A program made the translations under genes and the position numbers. The notes under the pieces were generated by a model, which saw nothing but the letters and a program-made list of their open reading frames with translations, was not told the origin of the DNA and did no database searches. From an uncultured Cytophagales bacterium (GTDB lineage: Bacteria; Bacteroidota; Bacteroidia; Cytophagales; UBA9547): 40,317 nt of DNA. How positions within the stretch are numbered: position 1 is the stretch's first letter; every line of letters starts with the position of its first letter. Where the stretch lies: contig CAMFLX010000025.1 in assembly GCA_945957555.1 (NCBI GenBank), positions 1-40,317 of the forward strand, read 5' to 3'. Of this stretch, positions 15,205-24,715 are shown piece after piece.

Positions 15205-17535
15205 ATGAACCCCCATCTTTCCCCTGAAGAGTTTGACGCCCTAAAGCACGATCCTCATATACCCAAAGTCGCGGTTGGTTTGCCTTCAGTGATATCCAGT
15301 GTAAAGCATGTGTTTGGTCAAATGCCCATCTCTAGAGGTGTCAAGGTGATGATGAAGCTGAATCAGAAAGGAGGGGTCGACTGCCCGAGTTGCGCTTGGG
15401 CCGATCCTGATGGACGTCGATCACAGCTGGGTGAATATTGCGAAAATGGTGCTAAGGCCATAGCTGATGAGGCAATGACTGCCAAAGCCGATGCATACTT
15501 CTTTGAACAGTATTCAATTAATGAGCTCATTGCACAATCAGACTTTTGGTTGGGGCTGCAAGGTCGTTTGGCGCAACCAATGATTGTGAGAGAAGGCTCG
15601 GATCGTTATGAACCCATTACTTGGGATGAAGCGTTTACTTTGATAGCTGAGCATTTGAAGGAATTACACTCACCCGACGAAGCTATTTTTTATACTTCTG
15701 GTAGGTCGAGTAATGAGGCAGCTTTTTTATATCAGCTTTTTGTAAGACAGTTTGGAACCAATAACCTCCCAGATTGCTCTAACATGTGTCACGAATCTAG
15801 TGGAGTTGCTTTGGGCGAGACCTTGGGTTTGGGGAAAGGTAGCGTAACTTTGGATGATTTTGAACACGCAGAAGTGATCATTGTGATGGGACAGAATCCA
15901 GGGACAAATCATCCACGGATGCTTACAAGTTTGGCACAAGCCAAAGCAAATGGAGCTAAGATCGTTTCTATTAACCCACTTATAGAACCAGGACTGTTGG
16001 CTTTCAAAAATCCACAGTCGCTCACTGCCATGTTAGGCTCAGGCGTAACCCTCACAGATCAATATTTGCAAATTAATATCAATGGCGATTTGGCCTTATT
16101 CAAAGCCTTACTCATTTTGCTATTCCAAGCGGAAGCGGAACGACCAGGGACGGTATTTGATCAGGATTTTATCAATACCAAAACCGAAGGACTTGGCGCT
16201 CTTAGAGAAGAGCTTAACGGCTATAACGTAGAGCAACTGTCCAAGGACTGTGGGATTGCATTGTCAGAAATTCAAAAGTTGGCAAAGTTATTGGCTGAAA
16301 AGCAAAGGATTATCGTTTGTTGGGCCATGGGTATCACCCAACATAAAAATGCAGTATATACTATAAGAGAGATTACCAATCTTTTGTTACTGAAAGGAAG
16401 TATTGGCAAAAAGGGTGCGGGTGTTTGTCCAGTGAGGGGGCATTCCAACGTGCAAGGGGATCGAACCATGGGTATATTTCATTTGCCTCCTCAAAAACTC
16501 ATGACTAAACTTAAAGATCTTTTCGGCTTTGATCCACCTAAGCATGAAGGGTACGATGTGGTTGCAGCTATTAAGGCTATGTATGAAAAGAAGGGTAAAG
16601 TTTTCTTTGCTTTAGGAGGTAATTTTCTCGCTGCTGCACCTGATACTGCCTATACGGCACAAGCTTTACGTAATTGTGAACTCACAGTACACGTTTCAAC
16701 CAAACTTAACAGGAGCCATCTCATCCATGGAAGGAAGGGTCTAATTCTGCCCTGCCTTGGTAGGACTGATAAAGATCTGCAACCTTCAGGAGAACAGTTT
16801 GTAAGCACTGAAAATAGTATGGGTGTTGTACAAATGTCGAAAGGTGTTTTAGAACCAGTTTCTACAGAATTGAAGAGTGAGCCATATATTGTAGCTCGCT
16901 TAGCCCATGAAGTCTTAGGCAAGGCTTCCATGATCAATTGGTTGGCACTCTCTGAAAACTATGATGCGATCCGGGAGCTCATTGCACAGACCATAGACGG
17001 TTTTGAAGACATGAATGCTAAAGTAAGGCATGATGGAGGTTTTTATTTACCAAACGGGCCACGAGAAGCTAAATTTAATACCTTAAGTGGTAAAGCAAAG
17101 CTTACACAGAATCCATGGGAGGTTATTCCCTTAAAGGCGGATGAACTCATGATGATGAGTATTCGAAGCCATGATCAATTCAATACCACCATTTATGGAC
17201 TTAACGATCGCTATAGAGGGATTTATAACGAACGTCGAATCATTTTTATGAATGCAGATGACATCCAATACCATGGTTTAGAACAGTACGATATCGTAGA
17301 TCTGTATAGCCATTATAAAGGAGTGGAGCGTAAAGCAGAGAAGTTTATCGTAGTGGCTTATGACATACCTACTAAATGTGTGGCGACCTATTTTCCGGAA
17401 TCCAATCCTCTGGTGCCATTAGACTCTGTAGCCGAGAAAAGTAACACGCCAACCTCCAAGTCTGTGATTATCACCTTGAAAAGAATTGGTAAGTATCTTA
17501 AAAAAGAAAGAGTTACTGAATATTACCCACTATAA
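15205..17535 (+). CDS. FdhF/YdeP-family molybdopterin oxidoreductase
   Basis: This 776-residue protein belongs to the bis-MGD molybdopterin oxidoreductase family and matches the YdeP-type branch. In E. coli, YdeP is linked to acid resistance, though its reaction is unknown. The N-terminus has the family block KGGVDCPSCAWADP (Cys60, Cys63) with ECxxNGxKA-like EYCENGAKA (Cys79). MCHESSGVALGETLG, with a candidate Mo-ligand Cys195, follows. Later are WAMGITQHKNAV and PVRGHSNVQGDRTMGI, then a C-terminal cofactor-binding domain starting near residue 640. No Tat signal is visible, so it is probably cytosolic. No molybdopterin synthesis gene is nearby. nuoK follows after 131 bp but has its own promoter, so a functional tie to complex I is only suggested. 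Confidence 0.88.
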   Translation: MNPHLSPEEFDALKHDPHIPKVAVGLPSVISSVKHVFGQMPISRGVKVMMKLNQKGGVDCPSCAWADPDGRRSQLGEYCENGAKAIADEAMTAKADAYFFEQYSINELIAQSDFWLGLQGRLAQPMIVREGSDRYEPITWDEAFTLIAEHLKELHSPDEAIFYTSGRSSNEAAFLYQLFVRQFGTNNLPDCSNMCHESSGVALGETLGLGKGSVTLDDFEHAEVIIVMGQNPGTNHPRMLTSLAQAKANGAKIVSINPLIEPGLLAFKNPQSLTAMLGSGVTLTDQYLQININGDLALFKALLILLFQAEAERPGTVFDQDFINTKTEGLGALREELNGYNVEQLSKDCGIALSEIQKLAKLLAEKQRIIVCWAMGITQHKNAVYTIREITNLLLLKGSIGKKGAGVCPVRGHSNVQGDRTMGIFHLPPQKLMTKLKDLFGFDPPKHEGYDVVAAIKAMYEKKGKVFFALGGNFLAAAPDTAYTAQALRNCELTVHVSTKLNRSHLIHGRKGLILPCLGRTDKDLQPSGEQFVSTENSMGVVQMSKGVLEPVSTELKSEPYIVARLAHEVLGKASMINWLALSENYDAIRELIAQTIDGFEDMNAKVRHDGGFYLPNGPREAKFNTLSGKAKLTQNPWEVIPLKADELMMMSIRSHDQFNTTIYGLNDRYRGIYNERRIIFMNADDIQYHGLEQYDIVDLYSHYKGVERKAEKFIVVAYDIPTKCVATYFPESNPLVPLDSVAEKSNTPTSKSVIITLKRIGKYLKKERVTEYYPL

Positions 17536-17613
17536 GGGTATTTATGCCTTGGTGATGTCAATTTAGAATTAATCTATAATATGAGTGGCTAGGGTCGAAT
17601 ACAAAAAAAATTC

Positions 17614-17642
17614 TTTTGAATCATAGAAAAGTTATATATTTG
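17614..17642 (+). promoter_or_regulatory. Promoter of nuoKLMN
   Basis: TTTTG (17614-17618) and TATATTTG (17635-17642) are separated by 16 bp. Transcription would begin about 17-20 nt before the nuoK ATG at 17667, consistent with a separate nuoKLMN unit. Confidence 0.55.
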
Positions 17643-17666
17643 GCGCTTGATTTATCTTAGGAAAAA

Positions 17667-17987
17667 ATGGATAGCGTTATCAAACTTATTCCACTCAACA
17701 ACTACATATATTTAAGTTTTGCAATCTTTGCCATTGGGGTATTAGGTGTTCTTACTAGGCGTAATGCCATTGTAGTTTTCATGTCTATTGAGTTGATGTT
17801 GAATTCTGTAAACTTATTACTTTCGGCCTTTTCTGCTTATAGTGGCGATGGTGCTGGACAGGTTTTTGTGTTTTTCATCATGGCAGTAGCTGCCGCCGAA
17901 GTCGCCGTTGGATTGGCGATTATCGTGTTGCTGTTTAGAAATACCAATTCGGTGGACATCAACGTATTGAAGAGGTTAAAGTGGTAA
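17667..17987 (+). CDS. nuoK: NADH-quinone oxidoreductase subunit K
   Basis: A 106-residue, three-helix inner-membrane subunit of complex I. It carries the conserved glutamates of the proton path in [13 protein letters not shown] (helix 2) and [15 protein letters not shown] (helix 3). AGGA-like bases before the ATG give a weak ribosome site. nuoL begins 22 bp after the stop. The gene before it is an oxidoreductase rather than nuoJ, so the usual nuo order is broken here. Confidence 0.95.
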   Translation: MDSVIKLIPLNNYIYLSFAIFAIGVLGVLTRRNAIVVFMSIELMLNSVNLLLSAFSAYSGDGAGQVFVFFIMAVAAAEVAVGLAIIVLLFRNTNSVDINVLKRLKW

Positions 17988-18009
17988 TATTCAGATCAGC
18001 GTAATTGTT

Positions 18010-19917
18010 ATGGCAAATTATATTTTTTTTATTCCTTTATTGCCTTTATTAGGTTTTATCATCAACGGACTATTAGGTAAAAAAATGCCTAAGTCTATAG
18101 TGGGTACCATTGGTACATTAACTATGGTATTGGCTTTCTCTTTGGTCGTTTATACCTTCTTTACAAGTGAAGGACAAAACTATCATTTCTTGTACTCGTT
18201 TATTGATACTCCTTATTTAAAAGTTCCATTCGAGTTTCTGGTTGATCCCCTTTCTATCACCATGATGTTGATCATTACAGGGGTGGGTACCTTGATCCAT
18301 TTGTATTCCACAGCTTATATGCATGAAGATGAAGGATTCTATAGATATTTTGCATATCTCAATCTGTTCGTTTTCTTTATGCTATTGCTTGTATTAGGAG
18401 CAAACTATGTGATCATGTTCATTGGTTGGGAAGGAGTTGGTCTTTGCTCTTATTTGTTGATTGGTTTTTGGTTTAAAAATCAAAACTATAACGATGCAGC
18501 GAAGAAAGCATTCATTGTAAACAGGGTAGGGGACTTGGGTTTTCTTTTAGGTATGTTTCTATTGATGGATGCTACCAAGAGTAATAACTTAGACTATAAG
18601 GAGGTTTTTGGCTTTTTTAAATCGAACAGCGAAATCGTTGGCACAGGCACCATTACCGCTATTACTCTTTTATTATTTATTGGCGCCACAGGTAAAAGCG
18701 CGCAGATTCCGCTGTACACATGGTTGCCAGATGCAATGGCTGGTCCGACACCAGTATCAGCCTTGATTCACGCGGCTACCATGGTTACGGCAGGTATTTA
18801 CATGATCGTAAGGTCAAATGTGCTGTTTATGCTAGCGCCAGATACTTTATTGATCATTGCGATCATCGGAGTTGCAACGGCATTATTTGCTGCTACTATA
18901 GGCTTGTTTCAGAATGATATCAAAAAAGTATTGGCTTATTCTACTGTAAGTCAACTAGGTTACATGTTTTTGGCTTTAGGTGTTGGGGCCTTCTCTTCAG
19001 GTCTTTTCCATGTCATGACACACGCCTTCTTTAAAGCTTTATTATTCTTAGGAGCAGGTTCAGTGATTCATGCCATGCATCATGAGCAAGACATTAGGGT
19101 AATGGGTGGTCTTTCCAAGAAATTACCCATCACACATTTAACATTCTTAATAGGTACTTTAGCTATAGCAGGTATTCCTGGATTCTCTGGCTTTTTCTCA
19201 AAAGATGCAATATTGGCGTTTGTGTTCCAATCAAGTCCAGTCCTTTGGGGGCTAGGTGTTGTTGGAGCGATCATGACTGCATTTTACATGTTTAGGCTCT
19301 ATTTCCTTACTTTCTGGGGTAAATTCAGAGGTACGCATGAGCAAGAGCATCACTTACATGAGTCTCCTTTAGCGATGACTTTGCCATTGATCATTTTGGC
19401 AGTATTGTCTATTGGGGGAGGTTTCTTAAACTTAGGTGAGGTATTTGGTGGTTCCGCACTACTGGATAAATATTTAGAGCCAGTGTTCGTGGTTCCAACT
19501 AATTATCATGCAGAGGTGCATCACTTGAGTCATTCTACTGAGTGGATTTTAATGGCTGTGTCCGTTGGTGCCATATTAGCAGCAATTATATTTGCTTACA
19601 CCCAATATGGCAGTGGTAAAAATGTACCAGTTGCTGATGATAAGATATCAGGGATTCAAAAGGTTATTTACAATAAATACTATGTAGATGAGCTATATGA
19701 TGCAGTTATTGTAAAGCCTCTTTATGCATTGTCAACATTTGGTCATAGAATTTTGGACAATACGATCATTGATGGCCTTGTAAATTCATTTGGTAAAGTG
19801 GTTTATGTGTCCAGTGACTATGTGAGAAGAATACAAACAGGTAATACCAGTTTTTATATTCTGCTCATGGTGATAGGTTCTGTTGTTTTACTTGCGTTTA
19901 ATTTAGTAATTAAGTAA
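18010..19917 (+). CDS. nuoL: NADH-quinone oxidoreductase subunit L
   Basis: This 635-residue antiporter-like subunit is the most distal proton-pumping module of complex I. The hallmark GATGKSAQIPLYTWLPDAMAG, with its conserved lysine, then PTPVSALIHAATMV, is near residues 220-255. FIGWEGVGLCSYLLIGFW, with the conserved glutamate, is near residues 138-155. A histidine-rich loop (EQEHHLHES) lies before the last helices. The C-terminus has a long amphipathic segment and a final membrane helix, as expected of the lateral helix of NuoL. The length is typical. nuoM begins 11 bp after the stop. Confidence 0.97.
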   Translation: MANYIFFIPLLPLLGFIINGLLGKKMPKSIVGTIGTLTMVLAFSLVVYTFFTSEGQNYHFLYSFIDTPYLKVPFEFLVDPLSITMMLIITGVGTLIHLYSTAYMHEDEGFYRYFAYLNLFVFFMLLLVLGANYVIMFIGWEGVGLCSYLLIGFWFKNQNYNDAAKKAFIVNRVGDLGFLLGMFLLMDATKSNNLDYKEVFGFFKSNSEIVGTGTITAITLLLFIGATGKSAQIPLYTWLPDAMAGPTPVSALIHAATMVTAGIYMIVRSNVLFMLAPDTLLIIAIIGVATALFAATIGLFQNDIKKVLAYSTVSQLGYMFLALGVGAFSSGLFHVMTHAFFKALLFLGAGSVIHAMHHEQDIRVMGGLSKKLPITHLTFLIGTLAIAGIPGFSGFFSKDAILAFVFQSSPVLWGLGVVGAIMTAFYMFRLYFLTFWGKFRGTHEQEHHLHESPLAMTLPLIILAVLSIGGGFLNLGEVFGGSALLDKYLEPVFVVPTNYHAEVHHLSHSTEWILMAVSVGAILAAIIFAYTQYGSGKNVPVADDKISGIQKVIYNKYYVDELYDAVIVKPLYALSTFGHRILDNTIIDGLVNSFGKVVYVSSDYVRRIQTGNTSFYILLMVIGSVVLLAFNLVIK

Positions 19918-19928
19918 GGTTTGCATAT

Positions 19929-21347
19929 ATGTTACTTTTAACTTTATTGTTTCTTCCTCTTTTTTCGGCAATTGTTTTACAGTTTCTTTCAGGAGAGCTC
20001 GTAAAGAAAATTGCACTCTTCCTATCCTTGATACCATTAGGCTTATCCCTATACATGGCATTCAACTTTAATTGTCCTTGTATGGATGGACAATTGGCCT
20101 TTAATCAGCCTTGGATAGAGTCGCTAGGTGTTAACTTTAATTTGTTGTTGGATGGTACTTCCTTATTGCTGGTGTTATTGACAACAGTTTTGACACCCTT
20201 GATCATTTTGTCATCATTTAAACACGATTATGAAAATCCATCAAGACTTTACGCGCTTATCGCCGCAATGCAATTTGGCTTATTAGGGGTCTTCTTGGCA
20301 CATGATTGCTTCTTGTTTTATGTGTTTTGGGAGATAGCTCTGATCCCTGTTTATTTCATCTGTGGAATTTATGGTGGAGAAGGTAAGGAGAAAGTTACTC
20401 TCAAATTCTTTATTTATACGATTTTAGGTTCACTCTTTATGCTTGTGGGCATTCTATATGTGTATAGTAAGTCTAAGTTTGGGGCAGATTTTTCTTACGA
20501 AGCAATAGTTGCATCTGGAAGCGCCTTGAGTATCAGTGAACAGACTTTTGTATTTGTTATGTTCTTCTTAGCATTCGCTATTAAAATGCCAATATTTCCT
20601 TTACATACATGGCAGCCAGATACTTACACTGTATCTCCTACGGTTGGAACCATGTTGTTATCGGGTATTATGTTGAAAATGGGTGTGTTTGGTGCCATCA
20701 AGTGGTTAAAACATATTGCTCCAGATGCCTTTATTGCCTATGCTCCATATGTTGTAGTGCTTTCTGTCATTGGCATTGTTTACGCGTCAATTTTGGCGAT
20801 ACAGCAGTCTGATGCCAAGCGTTTAGTCGCTTATTCATCAATTGCTCACGTAGGTTTAATTGCTGCAGGTGTATTCGTTAACAGTAACTTAGGATCTGAA
20901 GGCGCCGTTGTGCAAATGATCAACCATGGTATCAATGTTGTAGGTATGTTTTTTATTTTAGATATTATTGAAAGAAGGACTAAAACTCGTGAGATTGCTT
21001 CTTTAGGTGGTATCATTAATAGCGCTCCCATATTCGCCGTTTTCTTTGTGATCATCATGTTGGGAAATATCGCACTCCCGCTTACCAATGGTTTTGTAGG
21101 AGAATTCATGTTACTCAAATCAGTATATGATTTCAATGTTTGGTTGGGTGCACTAGCTGGCTTGTCGGTCATATTAGGTGCAGTTTATACGTTAAGGACA
21201 TATCAGAGGGTTATGCTGGGTGATAGCAACGCTCTTACAGCAACATTTCCGGAGGTAACTACTTCAGAAATCATAGTACTGTTAGTAATTAGCTTTTTAG
21301 TGATTTTATTAGGGGTGTTTCCACAGGTAGTATTACAATTAATATAA
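19929..21347 (+). CDS. nuoM: NADH-quinone oxidoreductase subunit M
   Basis: A 472-residue antiporter-like proton-pumping subunit of complex I, with about 14 membrane helices. The family signatures FYVFWEIALIPVYFICGIYG (conserved Glu) and FAIKMPIFPLHTWQPDTY (conserved Lys) are visible, with GTMLLSGIMLKMG following. The sequence SNLGSEGAVVQMINHG matches the helix 11-12 region. It is the third gene of the nuoKLMN unit, with 17 bp to nuoN. Confidence 0.96.
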   Translation: MLLLTLLFLPLFSAIVLQFLSGELVKKIALFLSLIPLGLSLYMAFNFNCPCMDGQLAFNQPWIESLGVNFNLLLDGTSLLLVLLTTVLTPLIILSSFKHDYENPSRLYALIAAMQFGLLGVFLAHDCFLFYVFWEIALIPVYFICGIYGGEGKEKVTLKFFIYTILGSLFMLVGILYVYSKSKFGADFSYEAIVASGSALSISEQTFVFVMFFLAFAIKMPIFPLHTWQPDTYTVSPTVGTMLLSGIMLKMGVFGAIKWLKHIAPDAFIAYAPYVVVLSVIGIVYASILAIQQSDAKRLVAYSSIAHVGLIAAGVFVNSNLGSEGAVVQMINHGINVVGMFFILDIIERRTKTREIASLGGIINSAPIFAVFFVIIMLGNIALPLTNGFVGEFMLLKSVYDFNVWLGALAGLSVILGAVYTLRTYQRVMLGDSNALTATFPEVTTSEIIVLLVISFLVILLGVFPQVVLQLI

Positions 21348-21364
21348 AAGAAATTTAGTTTTTA

Positions 21365-22762
21365 ATGATAGCTTTAGTAACATTATCAATAGCGGGCTTA
21401 TTCTCAATGGTTTCGGGAATATTCAATATCAATGTTAAAGCCGTAATTGCAGTTTTAGCTCTTTTGTTAGCAGGATCAGCTGGTTTTTTATTGTTAAATG
21501 GTGACCTTAACTTAGATTGGGATGAGGCTATTCAATCCATGGTTCATTTTGATGGATTCGCTATATTTTTTACGGTTCTAATCGTTGCCTTATCTACAAC
21601 TGTATTGTTGCTTTCGGAGCATTATATGGCAGTTACTGAAAAATATCAAGGAGAGTTTTTGAGTCTTGTTGTTTTCTCTGCTGTGGGGATGATCTGTATG
21701 GTTTCATTTGCAGATCTGTCCATGTTGTTTATAGGGATTGAAATCATGTCCGTACCATTGTATATACTTGCGGGCAGTAACAAGAGAAATTTGCTTTCAA
21801 ACGAATCTTCGTTGAAGTATTTCTTGATGGGAGCATTTACCACTGGTATTTTGTTAATGGGGGTAACGCTCGTATACGGTGCTACCAACTCATTCAATAC
21901 TCAAATGATTGGAAGTGCAATAGCTGCCGGTAACGCATCTCCGCTATTATTTCTAGGAGTCTTCTTTTTAATCTTTGCGTTTTCTTTTAAAATTTCAGCG
22001 TTCCCCTTTCATTTTTGGACCCCAGATGTATATCAGGGAGCACCAACATGGATTACATCATTTATGTCCACAGTGGTAAAAGTGGCTGGTTTGGCAGGGT
22101 TCTTTAGACTGTTTTCTGCTTTCTTTGTTGCAGGCATTCCGCAAAATATCCAATTGTCATTAGCCATTATAGCTTCTATAACCATAACCATAGGGACTAT
22201 ATCAGCTGTTTTTCAAACCAATATCAAAAGAATTTTGGCATATTCCAGTATATCGCATGCAGGATACATGCTGATTTCCATAGTGTTTGTCAATAAATTG
22301 TATGCCTCTACATTACTTTACTATACTTTGGCTTATTCAGTGTCATCTCTTGCTTTATTTGGGGTTATGATGACGATAGAATCAAAAAGGGGTAGTATTC
22401 AGAATATGGATACCTTCAATGGTTTTGCAAAGAAAAACTCTTTCTTAGCCTTCGTAGCAGCTCTTGCATTAATTTCTATGGCGGGGATACCTCCTACCTC
22501 TGGTTTTTTTGCAAAATTTTCAGTGCTTAAACTTACTGTTGATAGCAACTATCTCTGGCTAGCTATTGTAGGAGTAATTAATGCGATCATTGGTATTTTC
22601 TACTATTTTAAGCTTATTATTTCCATGTATTTCAAGCAAGCCGAGGAAAATGATGCATTTGTATATAATAATTCAATAGTTTACAACTTTGTATTAGTAC
22701 TATTAGTAGTTGTAATAATAGGAGCGGGTGTATTTTCCGATCTTATCATCAAGAGCTTTTAG
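21365..22762 (+). CDS. nuoN: NADH-quinone oxidoreductase subunit N
   Basis: A 465-residue antiporter-like subunit of complex I, the last gene of the unit. It shows IGIEIMSVPLYILAG with the conserved glutamate, FSFKISAFPFHFWTPDVYQGAP with the conserved lysine, and AYSSISHAGYML. GIPPTSGFFAKF lies near the C-terminal part. An intrinsic terminator follows 21 bp after the stop, ending the nuoKLMN transcript. Confidence 0.96.
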   Translation: MIALVTLSIAGLFSMVSGIFNINVKAVIAVLALLLAGSAGFLLLNGDLNLDWDEAIQSMVHFDGFAIFFTVLIVALSTTVLLLSEHYMAVTEKYQGEFLSLVVFSAVGMICMVSFADLSMLFIGIEIMSVPLYILAGSNKRNLLSNESSLKYFLMGAFTTGILLMGVTLVYGATNSFNTQMIGSAIAAGNASPLLFLGVFFLIFAFSFKISAFPFHFWTPDVYQGAPTWITSFMSTVVKVAGLAGFFRLFSAFFVAGIPQNIQLSLAIIASITITIGTISAVFQTNIKRILAYSSISHAGYMLISIVFVNKLYASTLLYYTLAYSVSSLALFGVMMTIESKRGSIQNMDTFNGFAKKNSFLAFVAALALISMAGIPPTSGFFAKFSVLKLTVDSNYLWLAIVGVINAIIGIFYYFKLIISMYFKQAEENDAFVYNNSIVYNFVLVLLVVVIIGAGVFSDLIIKSF

Positions 22763-22783
22763 AGATCAAATAAGATAAATTTG

Positions 22784-22814
22784 AAAAGGGGGAATTACAT
22801 TTCCCCTTTTTTTT
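22784..22814 (+). terminator. Intrinsic terminator after nuoN
   Basis: AAAAGGGG (22784-22791) pairs with CCCCTTTT (22803-22810), followed by four more Ts. The loop is AT-rich. Confidence 0.85.
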
Positions 22815-22832
22815 GTATTTATATAAAATGTT

Positions 22833-23477
22833 ATGAAGAGATTATTTTTTTTAGTGTTTTCTTGCGTCGCTTTTTGTGCGGTTTCTCAGACTGATAGTGT
22901 ATTGTCCGTACCGCCTATAGTCAAGAACTCTATCTATATAGAGCTCGTAGGTAATCCGACTCTATATGCAGTTAATTACGATAGAATATTATTCAAGACA
23001 AAGTATTTGGCTTTCAATGCCACACTGGGAGGTACCTATATCTTTGGTGATGGATCTAATAATACTGGAATTAAAAAGATGTTGCAAATGCCCGATGAGC
23101 TTAATCATGCAAAATATATAATAGGAGGTACCATGATGTTCCGTAAAGAATTGTTTTGGGAAATGTTTAATATTCAGAAAGTGGCTAAAAACAAAAAGGG
23201 GAGAGTCTCTTATTTTGAGTTGGGCTTTTATCATGTCTGGAATAACCCCAAAACATCTCCATCAAATCTTCCTGGAGGTACTTTTGAGCGAGGTCACCCT
23301 TGGAATAATATTTATATTGGCTATAATTTGTTCAGAACAAAGCCTGGTATTTTTTTGCGATTTGGGGCAATGGTATACTTATTCAAAAAGGGTCCAAATA
23401 TTATTGATGAGATATCTTCAGGTTATAGGGTTAGTCCGCTTCCTTTTCCAAGGATAATAGCAGGTTATACCTTTTAA
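22833..23477 (+). CDS. Probable outer-membrane beta-barrel protein of unknown function
   Basis: The 214-residue product has a signal peptide (MKRLFFLVFSCVAFCAVSQ) and alternating polar/aromatic strands: SIYIELVGNPTLYAVNYDRI, LAFNATLGGTYIFG, NNIYIGYNLF, GIFLRFGAMVYLF. It ends in a terminal phenylalanine (AGYTF), the usual C-terminal signature of outer-membrane barrels. About eight strands fit the size. No specific family was recognised. It starts just beyond the nuoN terminator and its stop overlaps, head-on, the stop of the convergent gene 23474-24496 by 4 bp, leaving no room for a terminator between them. Confidence 0.75.
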   Translation: MKRLFFLVFSCVAFCAVSQTDSVLSVPPIVKNSIYIELVGNPTLYAVNYDRILFKTKYLAFNATLGGTYIFGDGSNNTGIKKMLQMPDELNHAKYIIGGTMMFRKELFWEMFNIQKVAKNKKGRVSYFELGFYHVWNNPKTSPSNLPGGTFERGHPWNNIYIGYNLFRTKPGIFLRFGAMVYLFKKGPNIIDEISSGYRVSPLPFPRIIAGYTF

Positions 23478-24496
23478 TTAGAATACTTTTTGCCAATAAA
23501 ATCGAAGAGTTCTGACACTTGTTCATTCTCCGTATCCCATTCATATTTCATTGCATAATCGCTCAGGAGCATTTTGATAGCAGAGTCGTAATCTGTACAG
23601 TTTTCTAATCTATTCAATGCATTGTCAAACTCCCATTTTTCGCCCTTGAATAATTGCTCCACAAACATGAATCTTTGATTTATAGTCATAGCAGATCTTG
23701 CATCTACGACTTTATTACTCAAATGGCCTTGATTGTTTTTGAAGCTATCTTTTTTAAGATCTGAGATTTGAGTTTCAGTTGATTCGGAAACTTCGACTTT
23801 AGTTTTTTCTTCAATATGGGTTTCTTCAGGTTCTTGCTTTACTAATGTGCCCGTGTCAGCCTTTTGTAAAAGATCTTCAATGTTAAGTGTTACAACAGAA
23901 TTTAATATTTTTAACATCGTTTCTTTAATCTTTTCATCCTCTTTATAATAGGTAGATACTTCAGCGAATGCATTTAATAATTGTACCTTTGTAACCTCTT
24001 CGTTATTGGTCCCTTTAAGTCTTTCGAGGGTTTCACTATAAAGTCCCTTATTGATTTTGAAATACTTTTCAAATGAAACCATTTGTTCAATGCTGACTTT
24101 TTCGGGGAGATTGCTTAGGAAAATTCCGAAAAATAGTTTTGGCAAAAAAGTGAGATTTATAGTATATGTAACTGATTTAATAAGAAGGGGTTCAAAATCT
24201 TCGCGTTTGATATTGATATGCATAGAAACTGTATTCATGAAATTTCTCAATGCTTCCTTTACCTCAGGTTTTGAATAATCAAAATAAGGGCTTTCGAGTT
24301 TTGCAACTTCTTGTTTCCATGTTTCAAATAAATTGAAAAGTACAAAATAGTTTACCTGATCAACAGGAGTTATTTTCATGATTTCAGAGCCAATCACGGT
24401 AGACTTGAACATAGAGAAAAATGAGTCACATGCTTTTTGTGCAAATCTTTCTGAGTAGTCTTCTAATTTTGATTGGTTTATATTGAAACTTTCCAT
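23474..24496 (-). CDS. Conserved Bacteroidota protein of unknown function, divergent from DUF349
   Basis: The start at ATG 24496 gives 340 residues; an upstream TTG at 24544 is unlikely. The N-terminal 200 residues are helical. A charged, probably unstructured Glu/Lys-rich linker (about 215-252) follows. The C-terminal domain (253-340) has the pattern ARSAMTINQRFMFVEQLFKGE, then a helix pair ending KYEWDTENEQVSELFDFIGKKY. I recall this C-terminal pattern (INDRFLFxxELFxGD) from proteins widespread in Bacteroidota. It is cytosolic, and divergent from the DUF349 gene across a shared 219-bp promoter region. Function is unknown. Confidence 0.75.
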   Translation of the reverse strand: MESFNINQSKLEDYSERFAQKACDSFFSMFKSTVIGSEIMKITPVDQVNYFVLFNLFETWKQEVAKLESPYFDYSKPEVKEALRNFMNTVSMHINIKREDFEPLLIKSVTYTINLTFLPKLFFGIFLSNLPEKVSIEQMVSFEKYFKINKGLYSETLERLKGTNNEEVTKVQLLNAFAEVSTYYKEDEKIKETMLKILNSVVTLNIEDLLQKADTGTLVKQEPEETHIEEKTKVEVSESTETQISDLKKDSFKNNQGHLSNKVVDARSAMTINQRFMFVEQLFKGEKWEFDNALNRLENCTDYDSAIKMLLSDYAMKYEWDTENEQVSELFDFIGKKYSN

Positions 24497-24580
24497 ACTT
24501 TTTATTAATTGTTGCAATTTAATTTTATTTACATAAATATTCAAAATATGACAGGTTATTGAGTGAAAGAATACAATTTA

Positions 24581-24613
24581 TTTTGGGAGCATAAATTTTT
24601 TTGGTTATATTTG
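24581..24613 (+). promoter_or_regulatory. Promoter of the DUF349 gene
   Basis: TTTTG (24581-24585) and TATATTTG (24606-24613) are separated by 20 bp, an almost ideal Bacteroidota promoter. It gives a leader of about 95 nt before ATG 24716. Confidence 0.6.
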
Positions 24614-24715
24614 TGTTTAATCAGATGATGCAATAACTTTATTTGAAGTATTATTGCTTTCTATTTACAATATATGTTTAAGTGTTGAACACTAAATTTT
24701 AAATTATAATTATTT

